DNA from: Simplicispira suum
GTDB lineage: Bacteria; Pseudomonadota; Gammaproteobacteria; Burkholderiales; Burkholderiaceae_C
DNA length: 64,000 bases
Assembly (NCBI RefSeq): GCF_003008595.1
Contig: NZ_CP027669.1
Span: 3,658,001-3,722,000, forward strand
Reading direction: 5' to 3'
Below, piece by piece: positions 1-7,980 of the stretch; positions within the stretch are counted from its first letter, which is position 1; each line of letters starts with the position of its first letter. The translations under genes were made by a program, and so were the position numbers. Under the pieces are notes generated by a model that was not told the origin of the DNA, did no database searches, and worked only from the letters and a program-made list of their open reading frames with translations.

Positions 1-215
1 CCATTTTGCTCAGCGGCTCCGTCGCATCCGTGCCGCAGGAACTGCTCGCGCTGCTGCGCGACGGCGGGCGCCTGGCCGCCATCGTCGGCGAAGACCCCAT
101 GATGCGCATGACGCTGGTGCGCCGCTTTGGCGAGCGCTTTGAGACCACCCTGCCCTGGGACACGATGGCACCGCGTCTGCGCAACTTCCCCGAGCCTTCG
201 GGCTTTCGCTTCTAA
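1..215 (+). CDS. pcm: Protein-L-isoaspartate O-methyltransferase, C-terminal part (partial)
   Basis: Only the last ~70 residues are inside the window; the gene enters from the left edge and ends with TAA at 213-215. The segment DGGRLAAIVGEDPMMRM followed by a closing region rich in Phe/Pro (PEPSGFRF) resembles the C-terminal end of the SAM-dependent PCMT family, which repairs isoaspartyl residues in damaged proteins in the cytoplasm. The SAM-binding motifs lie outside the window, so the call rests on the tail and on context: pcm followed by a rhodanese and a TolC homologue is an arrangement I know from betaproteobacteria. The rhodanese gene starts 8 bases after the stop, suggesting one transcript. 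Confidence 0.72.
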   Translation, partial: ILLSGSVASVPQELLALLRDGGRLAAIVGEDPMMRMTLVRRFGERFETTLPWDTMAPRLRNFPEPSGFRF

Positions 216-223
216 GCGCTGCG

Positions 224-565
224 ATGGTCGATCAGGTTCGTCCCAGCGCCTTGGCGGCGTGGTTTGCGGCCGAGGGCGCAGACGCTGCGCCCCTGGTGCT
301 CGATGTGCGCGAGCCCTGGGAGGTGGCGCTGGCCAGCATCCAGGCAGCCGGTTTTGAATTGCGTGCCATTCCCATGGCCAGTGTGCCCGCGCAACTGGCG
401 GCACTGGACCCGGATCAGCCTGTCGCCTGCCTGTGCCACCACGGTGCGCGCAGCCAGAACGTGGCGCTGTTTTTGGAACGCAACGGCTTTGCTCACGTCG
501 CCAATATTGCGGGCGGTATCAACGCCTGGTCGGGCGAATGCGACCCGGCGGTGCCGCGCTACTGA
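224..565 (+). CDS. Rhodanese-like domain protein
   Basis: A single-domain rhodanese of 113 residues, the size of GlpE/PspE-type proteins. The active-site loop is CHHGARS with the presumed catalytic Cys71, and the domain opens with a CDC25-like LDVREPWE motif near residue 26. The C-terminal GGINAW motif (around 100) is typical of the family. Such proteins carry a persulfide on the cysteine and transfer sulfane sulfur to cyanide or thiol acceptors in the cytoplasm; the physiological acceptor cannot be read from sequence. The ATG at 224 lies 8 bases after the pcm stop and tolC begins about 50 bases downstream, so co-transcription is likely. No strong Shine-Dalgarno precedes it. Confidence 0.9.
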   Translation: MVDQVRPSALAAWFAAEGADAAPLVLDVREPWEVALASIQAAGFELRAIPMASVPAQLAALDPDQPVACLCHHGARSQNVALFLERNGFAHVANIAGGINAWSGECDPAVPRY

Positions 566-617
566 AGCCCATTGTTCGGTTTTCTCTTTTTCGAACCGCT
601 CTTCTCGAAAGAACTTC

Positions 618-1952
618 ATGCATCCGATCCGGCTCGTCTCCCTGTCCCTGGCTCTGGCAGCCGCGTTTGCGGCGCCCGCTCGTGCGCAAAGCCTGCTGGA
701 GCTGGTGCAGTCGGCCAGCGAGATCGATTCGAGCTGGCAATCGGCCCGCGCCCAGCTCGACGCCGCCGAGGGCCGCGCCGGCCAGGCGCGCGCCGGCCTG
801 CTGCCCAGCGCGGGCTTGTCGGCGGGTTGGTCGGTGGCCGATACCGAGGTGTCACGCCCGCCGGTCGGCGCGCACCCAGTCACGCAGAACCTGGCCATCA
901 GCGCTTCGCAGCCCTTGTTTCGTCCCGCCAATGCCATTGCCAACCAGCAGGGCAAGCGAGGCGTGGACCTGGCGCGCGTACAACTCGAAGGCGCCACGCA
1001 GGATTTGCTGGTGCGCGTGAGTCAGGCCTATTTCGACGTGCTCGCCGCGCAGGACACGCTCGCTTCCGTGCAGGCGCAAAAGGCCGCTGTGGGCGAGCAA
1101 CTGGCTGCCGCCAAGCGCAATTTTGAAGTCGGCACTTCGACCATCACCGATTCGCGCGAGGCGCAAGCACGCTTTGACCTGGTGCGCGCGCAGGAGATTG
1201 CCGCCGAGAACGATCTGCGCGTCAAGCGCCTGGCGCTGGAGCAGGTCACCGGCCGCCCCAACGCCGAACCTGTGCCGCTGGCCCAGCCCGCGCGCCTGCC
1301 CGAACCCACACCCGAAAGCGTCATTGCCTGGGTTCAGACCGCGCAAAGCGAGCAGCCGCAGGTGCGCGCCGCCGCCATCGCCCTTGACGTGGCCCGGCTG
1401 GAGACCCAAAAAGCCGAGACCGGCCATCTGCCCACGGTGGACCTGCAAGCCGGCTACAGCGTCGCCCACTACCCGCGTGGCACGGTGACAGCGCCTCGCG
1501 TGAATTCGCGCACCACCAACGCCAGCGTGGGTGTGGCACTCAACCTGCCGTTGTTTGCCGGCTTTGCCGTTCAGAACCGCGTGCGCGAAACCCTGGCGCT
1601 CGAAGAAAAGGCGCGGGCCGATCTGGAAACCACACGCCGCGCCATTGCCCAGAGCACCCGCGCCGCCTACTTCGGCCTGGAATCGGGCCGTGGTCAGGTC
1701 GCAGCCCTGGAAGCCGCCGAACGCTCCAGCAAGAGCGCGCTCGAAGCCAACCAGCTGGGTTACCAGGTGGGCGTGCGCATCAACATCGACGTACTCAACG
1801 CCCAGAGCCAGCTCTACCAGACCCAGCGCGACCTGGCCCAGGCGCGCTACAACGTGCTTCTGGGCACGCTCAAGCTGCGCCAGGCGGCGGGCACGCTGGA
1901 CCTGGATTCCGTGCGGGCCATTGATCAACTTTTGACAAAAAAAGCCCCTTAG
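618..1952 (+). CDS. tolC: TolC family outer membrane efflux protein
   Basis: 444 residues starting at ATG 618, chosen because it is followed directly by a signal peptide (MHPIRLVSLSLALAAAF, cleavage probably after ARA at about residue 23); the frame is open further upstream but only as an overlap with the rhodanese gene. The mature protein is Ala/Gln/Glu-rich with long alpha-helical repeats and two internally similar halves, as in TolC trimers that form the outer-membrane channel of type I secretion and RND or ABC efflux systems. Motifs such as LRVKRLALEQVTG and the closing QSQLYQTQRDLAQARYN are typical. No inner-membrane pump or adaptor gene is nearby, so it may serve several pumps. Confidence 0.9.
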   Translation: MHPIRLVSLSLALAAAFAAPARAQSLLELVQSASEIDSSWQSARAQLDAAEGRAGQARAGLLPSAGLSAGWSVADTEVSRPPVGAHPVTQNLAISASQPLFRPANAIANQQGKRGVDLARVQLEGATQDLLVRVSQAYFDVLAAQDTLASVQAQKAAVGEQLAAAKRNFEVGTSTITDSREAQARFDLVRAQEIAAENDLRVKRLALEQVTGRPNAEPVPLAQPARLPEPTPESVIAWVQTAQSEQPQVRAAAIALDVARLETQKAETGHLPTVDLQAGYSVAHYPRGTVTAPRVNSRTTNASVGVALNLPLFAGFAVQNRVRETLALEEKARADLETTRRAIAQSTRAAYFGLESGRGQVAALEAAERSSKSALEANQLGYQVGVRINIDVLNAQSQLYQTQRDLAQARYNVLLGTLKLRQAAGTLDLDSVRAIDQLLTKKAP

Positions 1953-1955
1953 CGC

Positions 1956-1994
1956 AATACCAGCAAGCGCAGGAAGCTATATTTTTAATAGCAA
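1956..1994. repeat. Truncated copy of the ~60-bp interspersed repeat
   Basis: A partial, degenerate copy directly after tolC. It contains CAGCAAGCGC followed by AAGCTATATTTTTAATAG, matching the reverse orientation of the fuller copies (AAGCGCT...GCTATnnnTTT). It leaves no obvious coding effect. Confidence 0.4.
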
Positions 1995-2015
1995 CCTGCC
2001 GCTTTGGTGCTCCCC

Positions 2016-2384
2016 TCAGGCGCTGACACCAGTTGGTGGATCAGCATGCAGCAGGGTGTCGATGGCCAGCGCCGAGTGCGCATAGGCAGCGCCGGCGCGC
2101 ATCTCGGCCGACACCCAGATGGCTTCCATGATCTCGGCTTGCGTGGCGCCGGCCTTGAGCGCCCCTTGCGTGTGGCCGCGAATGCAGTATGGACACTGCG
2201 TCACATGCGCCACCGCCACGGCAATGAGCTGCTTGGTCTTGGCTGGCAAGGCCCCGTCGGCAAATACGGCGGCGCTGAAGGCCTTGAAGGCGTTGAGCGG
2301 CTCCGGCGCCAGCTCGCGGCGCTTGCGCGCGATGTCGGCGCCAGCGTGGGGTAGAGGGATTCGTCCATGGGAAGCTCCTTTCAA
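2016..2384 (-). CDS. Carboxymuconolactone decarboxylase/AhpD-like protein, apparent 5' frameshift
   Basis: About 120 residues with the AhpD-type redox motif CPYCIRGH (CxxC plus His), and the helices ALPAKTKQLIAVAVAH and EEIMEAIW-like EIMEAIWVSAEM that define the carboxymuconolactone decarboxylase family; such proteins usually act as thiol-based peroxidase partners. The only start in this frame is a TTG at 2384, which lies inside the apparent Shine-Dalgarno. A well-placed ATG at 2366-2368, behind GGAG, reads MDESLYP in another frame and would join the conserved HAGADIARKRREL if one G were added to the G4 run at 2348-2351. So either a real frameshift or a base-call error is present. It is the last gene of a minus-strand redox operon. 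Confidence 0.75.
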   Translation of the reverse strand: MKGASHGRIPLPHAGADIARKRRELAPEPLNAFKAFSAAVFADGALPAKTKQLIAVAVAHVTQCPYCIRGHTQGALKAGATQAEIMEAIWVSAEMRAGAAYAHSALAIDTLLHADPPTGVSA

Positions 2385-2396
2385 AACCGGGATCGG

Positions 2397-2864
2397 TCAG
2401 GCGGCATGGGCCTTGGGTGGCTGGTAGGTTCCGGCCTCCGAGCGAAACGGGATCGCCAGGCGGTTCCAGCCATTGATCGCAATGGTCGCCAGCGTCAGGT
2501 CCACCAGCGCCTTTTCATCGAATTGGCCGCGTACCTCGTCGTACAGCGCATCGGGAATGCCGTGCGGGCCCAGTTGCGTCACGGCTTCGGCCCAGGCCAG
2601 GGCGGCGCGCTCGCGTTCGGAATAGAAACTGGTTTCGCGCCAGGCAGGCAGCAGGTACAGGCGCTGCTCGGTCTCCCCCGCAGCGCGGGCGTCCTTGGTG
2701 TGCATGTCCAGACAGTAGGCGCAGCCGTTGATTTGCGACACGCGCGTCTTCACCAGTTCCAGCAGGCTGTGCTCCAGGCCCGACTGGCGCACGTAGTTCT
2801 CCAGCCCCAGCATGGCCTGGAAGGCGGCTGGGGCGGCTTGTTTGTAATCAAGGCGTTGCTGCAT
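2397..2864 (-). CDS. Carboxymuconolactone decarboxylase family protein (AhpD-like)
   Basis: 155 residues from ATG 2864, which follows a GAGGAG Shine-Dalgarno at 6 bases; longer in-frame extensions lack this. The peroxidase-type motif is CAYCLDMH with Cys48, Cys51 and His55, and the downstream TLATIAINGWNRLAIPFR block is characteristic of the YciW/YnjA-like alkylhydroperoxidase AhpD-core family. Members are thought to reduce peroxides or act as a reductant for peroxiredoxins in the cytoplasm. It lies 28 bases upstream of the second AhpD-like gene and 50 bases after DUF488, in one operon with a Rieske/flavin reductase that could supply electrons; that link is inference. Confidence 0.88.
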   Translation of the reverse strand: MQQRLDYKQAAPAAFQAMLGLENYVRQSGLEHSLLELVKTRVSQINGCAYCLDMHTKDARAAGETEQRLYLLPAWRETSFYSERERAALAWAEAVTQLGPHGIPDALYDEVRGQFDEKALVDLTLATIAINGWNRLAIPFRSEAGTYQPPKAHAA

Positions 2865-2914
2865 CGAATGCTCCTCAAAAAGTACAGGATTGGGTTGGGC
2901 GGCTTGCATGCCCC

Positions 2915-3301
2915 TCAAGGCGGCGCCGAGCGGCTGGGTGCCAGCAGCAGGGCGCGCACCACGACCGCGTTGTTGTGGGCTTCGTCATGTGCGCCATAGA
3001 CCAGGGTCACGGTGCTGCAGCGCGCCCGCGCGCGCAAGGCGTCCAGGGCCTCGGCCTGGGCTTGCAGCTCGACTGCGTAGCGCTTTTGGAACTCGGCCCA
3101 GCGCGCCGGCTCGTGGCCAAACCATTGGCGCAGCGCCGTGCTGGGCGCGAGCTCCTTGGCCCATTGGTCCAGCACCAGGGCTTCCTTCTTGATACCGCGC
3201 GGCCATAGGCGGTCGATGAGAATGCGGGCACCGTCTTGCGGCGCAGGTGGCTCGTAGGCGCGCTTGATCAGCACATGGCTGGCAGGCACCGGGTGCGTCA
3301 T
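2915..3301 (-). CDS. DUF488 family protein (YeaO-like)
   Basis: 128 residues of the DUF488/YeaO family: the signature RILIDRLWPRGIKKE sits near residues 26-40 and a second conserved stretch, VTLVYGAHDEAHNNAVV, near 97-113. The biochemical function of the family is not established. The ATG overlaps the stop of the upstream Rieske-type reductase gene (ATGA at 3298-3301), so translation is probably coupled and the protein belongs to the same redox operon. The C-terminal tail (LLLAPSRSAPP) is unremarkable. Confidence 0.9.
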   Translation of the reverse strand: MTHPVPASHVLIKRAYEPPAPQDGARILIDRLWPRGIKKEALVLDQWAKELAPSTALRQWFGHEPARWAEFQKRYAVELQAQAEALDALRARARCSTVTLVYGAHDEAHNNAVVVRALLLAPSRSAPP

Positions 3302-4854
3302 GGCCGTGCTTTTGCAATGCCATTTGTTCCAGCCATGGCGCGCTCCATCTCGACTTCGGCACGCAGCCCGTCCAAGTCGCGGTGCACTACAGCCACCGCC
3401 TGTGCTTTGCCGGCGCGGCGGTAAGTGATGCGGCAGTCCTGCTGCGCAAGCTCGCCATCGATCAGCGCTTCGTCCCAGCCTTCGGCGTGGCCGACATAGG
3501 CCAGGGCAAAGTCGTACTGTTCGGTCCAGAAGAAGGGGACGGCGTCAAAGCGTTCGCGCTGACCCAGCAGATTGCGCGCGGCTGTCTGGCCCTGGCGGCC
3601 AGCCACCACCCAGTGCTCGACACGGATGCGCTCGCCCGTAGCCGGGTCGGGCCAGCGCGCGATATCGCCCGCTGCGTAAATGCCGGGCACGCTGGTTTGC
3701 AGGTATTCATCGACCGCCACGCCTCGGTCCATGGCCAGACCGGCTTGTTCAGCCAGCGCCAGTGCCGGGCGCACGCCAACACCCACCACCACCAGGTCGG
3801 CAGGGAGCGTTTCGCCGCTGCGCAAGGTGACTGCCTGCGCGTCGATGCTGACCGGGTCGGTGCCCAGGTGAAACACCACGCCGTTCTTTTCGTGCAGCTT
3901 CTTCAGATAGGCGCCCACCTGCGGCCCCAGCACCTTTTCCATCAGGACGTTCTCGCGCCCCACCACCTGCACCTCGACGTTGCGGGCACGCAGCGACGCC
4001 GCAACCTCCAGGCCAATGAAGCTCGCGCCAATGACAACGGCGCGTTGGGCGCCTTCTGCAGCCTTGGCCAATGCTTCGCCATCGGCCTGCGTGCGCAGCA
4101 CGTGCACATGCGGCAAATGGGCACCGGGAAGATCCAGCCGAACCGGCTCGGCGCCGGTAGCGAGCAGCAGCGCGCCATAGGCGAGGTGGCTGCCATCGGC
4201 CAGTTGCAACTGGCGCTGAACGGGGTCGATGCCCACCACCTGGGTCGCCAGGCGCACGTCGATGTTCTGCTCCTGGTAGAACTCTGCCGGCCGCAGCGAC
4301 AGCCACTCGGCAGGAGCGGTTCCCGCCAGGAAGTTCTTCGACAGGTTCGGTCGATCGCAGGGCAGATGCGTGTCGCTGCTGAGCAGCGTCACCGGCCCGG
4401 CGTAGCCTTCGCGGCGCAGCGTTTCAGCAGCGGCCTGCCCAGCCGTACCGCCACCCACAATGACGATGGATTCCGGCGCCCCAGCCTTCGCGGCATGGGA
4501 TGTGGGGCCCGCCATGCGCTTGCCGGTGACGTAGGCCTTGCCGCCCCGCTCCTCCACCTGCCAACAACCGACGCCCCCCAGGGCCGGCGCGCGCAGCGCC
4601 TCGCCGGTGCGCAGGCTGAACGCCGCGTGGTGCCAGGGGCAGCGCACCGTGTCGCCGACCACCAGCCCTTCGGCCAGCGGGCCGCCGTAGTGCGTGCAGG
4701 TGGCGCCGACGGCAAACAGTTGGCCGCCGTGGCGCGAGAGCAGCAGCGCCTCGCCGTGGGCGTGGCCCAGCAGCATGGCGCCTTCGGCAATGCGCTCGAG
4801 CGCGATGCCCGCCGCGAAATCGTCACCCTGCCAGGGGCTTGGGGTATCGCTCAT
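3298..4854 (-). CDS. Rieske [2Fe-2S] and FAD-dependent pyridine nucleotide-disulfide oxidoreductase (AIF-like)
   Basis: 518 residues from ATG 4854, which is preceded by GGAGGAG. Residues ~10-100 form a Rieske domain with ligands Cys53/His55 (CTHYGGPL) and Cys72/His75 (CPWHH). The rest is a two-dinucleotide-binding flavoprotein: FAD motif GGGTAGQAAAETLRREG near 130, NAD(P)H motif VIGASFIGLEVAASL near 260, and the FAD-ribityl AAGDIARW near 400. This layout is that of AIFM/AIFL-type ferredoxin-reductase homologues and of some dioxygenase reductases. It probably passes electrons from NAD(P)H through FAD and the Rieske centre to an unknown acceptor. First gene of an operon with DUF488 and two AhpD-like proteins, suggesting a role in peroxide or redox defence. 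Confidence 0.9.
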   Translation of the reverse strand: MSDTPSPWQGDDFAAGIALERIAEGAMLLGHAHGEALLLSRHGGQLFAVGATCTHYGGPLAEGLVVGDTVRCPWHHAAFSLRTGEALRAPALGGVGCWQVEERGGKAYVTGKRMAGPTSHAAKAGAPESIVIVGGGTAGQAAAETLRREGYAGPVTLLSSDTHLPCDRPNLSKNFLAGTAPAEWLSLRPAEFYQEQNIDVRLATQVVGIDPVQRQLQLADGSHLAYGALLLATGAEPVRLDLPGAHLPHVHVLRTQADGEALAKAAEGAQRAVVIGASFIGLEVAASLRARNVEVQVVGRENVLMEKVLGPQVGAYLKKLHEKNGVVFHLGTDPVSIDAQAVTLRSGETLPADLVVVGVGVRPALALAEQAGLAMDRGVAVDEYLQTSVPGIYAAGDIARWPDPATGERIRVEHWVVAGRQGQTAARNLLGQRERFDAVPFFWTEQYDFALAYVGHAEGWDEALIDGELAQQDCRITYRRAGKAQAVAVVHRDLDGLRAEVEMERAMAGTNGIAKARP

Positions 4855-5007
4855 GCGTTTCTCCTCCGTCAGAAGCGGCGCCCTGATTTGCACTCTGCAC
4901 CCGGTCCACAACAGATGGGAGGAAGCAGGCGCCTGGTGCTTCCATGCAAAGCTGGCGACAGCCTACGCCTGTGCGCGCAGCGCGCCAACCAGTAGGGGCT
5001 TTGGCAA

Positions 5008-6183
5008 CTACGCGGCCAAGCTTGCCAGCGCCTGGTCGAGGTCCGCTATCAGGTCGTCCGGGTGCTCAATCCCCACGCTCAGCCGGATCATCCCCTCCCC
5101 CACCCCGGCCGCCGCGCGCGCCTCGGGCGAGACAAAGCTGTGCGTGGTGCTGGCCGGGTGGCAGGCCAGGCTGTCCACGTCGCCAAGCGATACGGCCTGA
5201 GCGAAAAGTTTGAGCGCATTGAGCACGCCGGCAGCAGCGGAGCGCTCGCCCCGTGCCAGTTCCAAGGTCACCATGCCGCCAAAGCCGCCTTCCATCTGGC
5301 GCAGCGCCAGGGCGTGCTGCGGGTGGCTGGGCAAGCCGGGGTAGTGCACGGTGCGCACGGCGGGGTGGCTGGCAAGAAACTCGGCTACGGCCTGCGCCCC
5401 TTCGCAGTGCGCCCCCATGCGCAGCGGCAGTGTCTTGATGCCGCGCAGAAACAAGAACGCCTCTTGCGCCGCCAGACTGGCGCCGATATGGCCCAGGCCC
5501 GTCTTGCGGATCTGCGCAATGTGGGCCGCCCTGCCCGCCACCAGCCCGCCCGTGGCGTCGCCGTGGCCGCCCAGGTACTTGGTCATGGAATGCACCACCA
5601 GGTCGATGCCATGCGCCAGCGGGCGCGTCAGGCACGGCGTGCAGAAGGTGTTGTCGGCCACCGTGATGGCGCCGTGGGCATGGGCCGTGGCGGCCACGGC
5701 GGCCAGGTCGTGCATTTGCAGGCTGGGGTTGGTCAGCGGCTCCACCCAGACCATGCGCGTGGCGGGGCTGAGCGCCGCCGCCAGGCCGGTGGCCGTGGCG
5801 TCGGTCACGCGCAGGCCCCAGCGCTCGCCCAGCGAGCGCAACAGGCCTTCGGTGCCGCCATACAGCGGGCCCAGAAACACCAGTTCGTCGCCGGGTTGCA
5901 ACAGCGCCAGCACCGTGGCCGCGGTGGCCGCTGTGCCACTGGCAAAGGCCACGGCCGCCTCGGCGCCTTCCAGGTCGGCCATCTTGGCCTCCAGCGCGGC
6001 CACGGTGGGGTTGCCGTAGCGGCCGTAGCGGTAGCCCTCGGCCTCGCCGGCAAAAATGGCCGCGCCGCGCTCCAGGCTGCCATAGGCAAAGGCCGTGCTT
6101 TGCGTGATCGGCATGGCGATGGCGCCGCTGGCGGGATCGGGGTGTTGGCCGGCGTGGACGGCGCGGGTGCGAAGGTGGGTCAT
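5008..6183 (-). CDS. PLP-dependent trans-sulfuration enzyme (Cys/Met metabolism family)
   Basis: 391 residues of the cystathionine gamma-synthase/lyase and methionine gamma-lyase family (fold type I PLP enzymes). The PLP lysine is in SMTKYLGGHGDATGG; the N-terminal TRAVHAGQHPDPASGA and the ITQSTAFAYGS segment are typical. Start ATG 6183 gives the family's usual N-terminus; an upstream in-frame extension would add 17 residues without conserved features. Cystathionine beta-lyase, gamma-synthase, O-succinylhomoserine sulfhydrylase and methionine gamma-lyase cannot be separated by eye. No met or cys neighbours help; the next gene (chrA) ends about 90 bases upstream on the same strand. Confidence 0.88.
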   Translation of the reverse strand: MTHLRTRAVHAGQHPDPASGAIAMPITQSTAFAYGSLERGAAIFAGEAEGYRYGRYGNPTVAALEAKMADLEGAEAAVAFASGTAATAATVLALLQPGDELVFLGPLYGGTEGLLRSLGERWGLRVTDATATGLAAALSPATRMVWVEPLTNPSLQMHDLAAVAATAHAHGAITVADNTFCTPCLTRPLAHGIDLVVHSMTKYLGGHGDATGGLVAGRAAHIAQIRKTGLGHIGASLAAQEAFLFLRGIKTLPLRMGAHCEGAQAVAEFLASHPAVRTVHYPGLPSHPQHALALRQMEGGFGGMVTLELARGERSAAAGVLNALKLFAQAVSLGDVDSLACHPASTTHSFVSPEARAAAGVGEGMIRLSVGIEHPDDLIADLDQALASLAA

Positions 6184-6273
6184 GCGAGGTCTTTCAGGAG
6201 CGGGTGGCGCCATTTTCATCAATTTTGATAGCAATATGCCTAGAACAGGTATGCGCTGGCTCTGGTTTTTTGC

Positions 6274-7509
6274 TTATGCCCACCTCGCCAGTGCCCACCC
6301 GGCCGCAGCCGCAAACCCCACCACCCAGACCGGCGACAACCGCGCAAGGCTGAGCAAGGCCCAAGCGGCCAGCGCCAGCGCCGCGTCGGCCCGGCTGTGG
6401 ATGGCGCCGGTCCAGACCGGGTCGTACAAGGCGCTGAGCAGCAGCCCCACCACGCCCGCATTGACACCGGCGATCGCCCTGCGCATGCCCTGGCGCTGGC
6501 GCAGCACCTCCCAGAAAGGCAGCGTGCCCAGCAACAGCAGAAATCCGGGCAGGAAGATCGCGCACAGCAGCAGCAGTGCGCCTGCTGCGCCATGCATGGC
6601 GCCTGGAAGCAGCGCGCCCAGGTAGGCGGCAAAACTGAACAGCGGTCCCGGCACGGCCTGCGCTGCGCCGTAGCCGGCCAGAAAATCGCCCTGCGACACG
6701 AGCCCTGCCGGCACCACGCTTGCCTCCAGCAAGGGCAAGACCACATGCCCCCCGCCAAAGACCAGGGCGCCAGCGCGGTACACGCCGCTCATGGCCGAGA
6801 GCGCCGGTGACCCCGTGGCAGCAGCCCACAGCGGCAGCACCAGCAACAGCGCGAAAAACACCACCAGGGCAACGATGGCCAGGGACCGGGACACCGCGAT
6901 CGCTGGTGCCTCTGTGCCATCGCCTTCGCCCGATGCGCGAGCGCCTGCCCCTGTGTCCTGCAGCCACCCCAGGCCCAGCAAAGCGCACAGCAGCAAGGCC
7001 ACCAGTTGGGCAGCCGCCATGGGTGCGAGCATGGTGAACAAGGCGGCGAGCATGGCCAAGGCGGCGCGCGGCCGGTCCGGGCAGAGGCTGCGCGCCATGG
7101 CCCACACCGCCTGCGCCACCACGGCGACGGCCACCACCTTGAGGCCGTGTACCCAGCCCGCCGCAGCCAGGGCGGGATGGGCCGACAGGGTCTGGGCAAA
7201 CAGCAGCAGCGCGGCAGCAGAGGGCAAGGTAAACCCCAGCCACGCTGCGAGAGCCCCCCAGAGCCCGGCGCGGGTCATGCCCAGCGCCATGCCGAGCTGG
7301 CTGCTGGCCGGGCCGGGCAGAAACTGGCACAGCGCCAACAGCTCGGAGTAGCGCGCGTCGCCCAGCCAGCGGCGGCGCTCCACCAGTTCGGCGCGGAAAT
7401 ACGCCAGGTGCGCCACTGGCCCGCCAAACGAGGTCAGCCCCAGGCGCAAAAAGGTGAAAAACACCTCCAGCAAGGCCGAGGCGCGCCCACCACCGCCAGT
7501 GTGGCTCAT
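6274..7509 (-). CDS. chrA: Chromate transporter ChrA (two-domain, long form)
   Basis: 411 residues made of two homologous CHR domains, the long form of the family, with about ten hydrophobic segments. The N-terminal half has the signature LGLTSFGGPVAHLAYFRAEL and the PGPASSQLGMALG motif; the second half repeats these as ALVFGGGHVVLPLL and AQAVPGPLFSFAAYLGAL. ChrA exports chromate (and probably transports sulfate) across the inner membrane using the proton-motive force. There is no chrB or chrC next to it, so it may be a housekeeping CHR transporter rather than a resistance determinant. The ATG at 7509 has no clear Shine-Dalgarno, but the frame has no better start. Confidence 0.92.
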   Translation of the reverse strand: MSHTGGGGRASALLEVFFTFLRLGLTSFGGPVAHLAYFRAELVERRRWLGDARYSELLALCQFLPGPASSQLGMALGMTRAGLWGALAAWLGFTLPSAAALLLFAQTLSAHPALAAAGWVHGLKVVAVAVVAQAVWAMARSLCPDRPRAALAMLAALFTMLAPMAAAQLVALLLCALLGLGWLQDTGAGARASGEGDGTEAPAIAVSRSLAIVALVVFFALLLVLPLWAAATGSPALSAMSGVYRAGALVFGGGHVVLPLLEASVVPAGLVSQGDFLAGYGAAQAVPGPLFSFAAYLGALLPGAMHGAAGALLLLCAIFLPGFLLLLGTLPFWEVLRQRQGMRRAIAGVNAGVVGLLLSALYDPVWTGAIHSRADAALALAAWALLSLARLSPVWVVGFAAAAGWALARWA

Positions 7510-7617
7510 GGGGCCACCGCGTCGGTGGCTTGGCAGCTCTCTGCAAAAAAAGGAAAACCAGGCCCGCCTTCGGACGTCGGGGTGGGCGTCTGAAGGGCGC
7601 GGACAGGCACAAGGACG

Positions 7618-7923
7618 CTATGGGGCATCGGGAAACAACGCCGCCCAGCAGGCCGGATCGCCTGCCAACAGGTCGAGATCGTCGGTTGTCGGCCTGTCGC
7701 ACGGTTTGGCGCCAACAACATTCGCCAGGGGCGCAGCGGCGGGCGAGAAATAGGCAATCACCTCGCACTGCAAACGGCCCTCCAATTCGTGCCGGGTGAA
7801 GACAGCCATGTCTGCCGGACGACCCGATGCCAAGTACAGGGGCTCAAACTGCGCGCGCAATTGCTCCTTGGGCTCGAAAGCCAGAACTCCATCGCCCAGC
7901 GATTGGGAAAACCAGGTGGGCAT
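7618..7923 (-). CDS. Small protein of unknown function
   Basis: 101 residues, ATG at 7923 preceded by AAGGAAG, so translation is plausible. I recognise no domain. The protein is acidic to neutral, has no signal peptide or membrane segment, opens with MPTWFSQSLGDG, and has a conserved-looking centre (GRPADMAVFTRHELEG) followed by a Pro/Ala-rich stretch. It lies 108 bases upstream of chrA on the same strand and 57 bases downstream of waaA, so it could be co-transcribed with either. A relation to chromate or envelope functions would be guesswork. Confidence 0.6.
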   Translation of the reverse strand: MPTWFSQSLGDGVLAFEPKEQLRAQFEPLYLASGRPADMAVFTRHELEGRLQCEVIAYFSPAAAPLANVVGAKPCDRPTTDDLDLLAGDPACWAALFPDAP

Positions 7924-7980
7924 GGCGAGCTTCCTTTCTCTCAGTATGTCGCTTTCGCGTGGGCAGTGTCACCCACCACA

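Noticed and set aside
264..617. Extension of tolC by 118 residues upstream
   Set aside because: It overlaps the rhodanese gene out of frame and has no family features; the ATG at 618 starts a clear signal peptide.
6216..6236. Possible half copy of the repeat upstream of the trans-sulfuration gene
   Set aside because: Only the AT-rich part TTTTGATAGCAAT is present; too short to call.
6194..7768. Long minus-strand open frame overlapping chrA in another frame
   Set aside because: Arg/Gly/Pro-rich translation without domain; chrA in the same region is complete and recognised.
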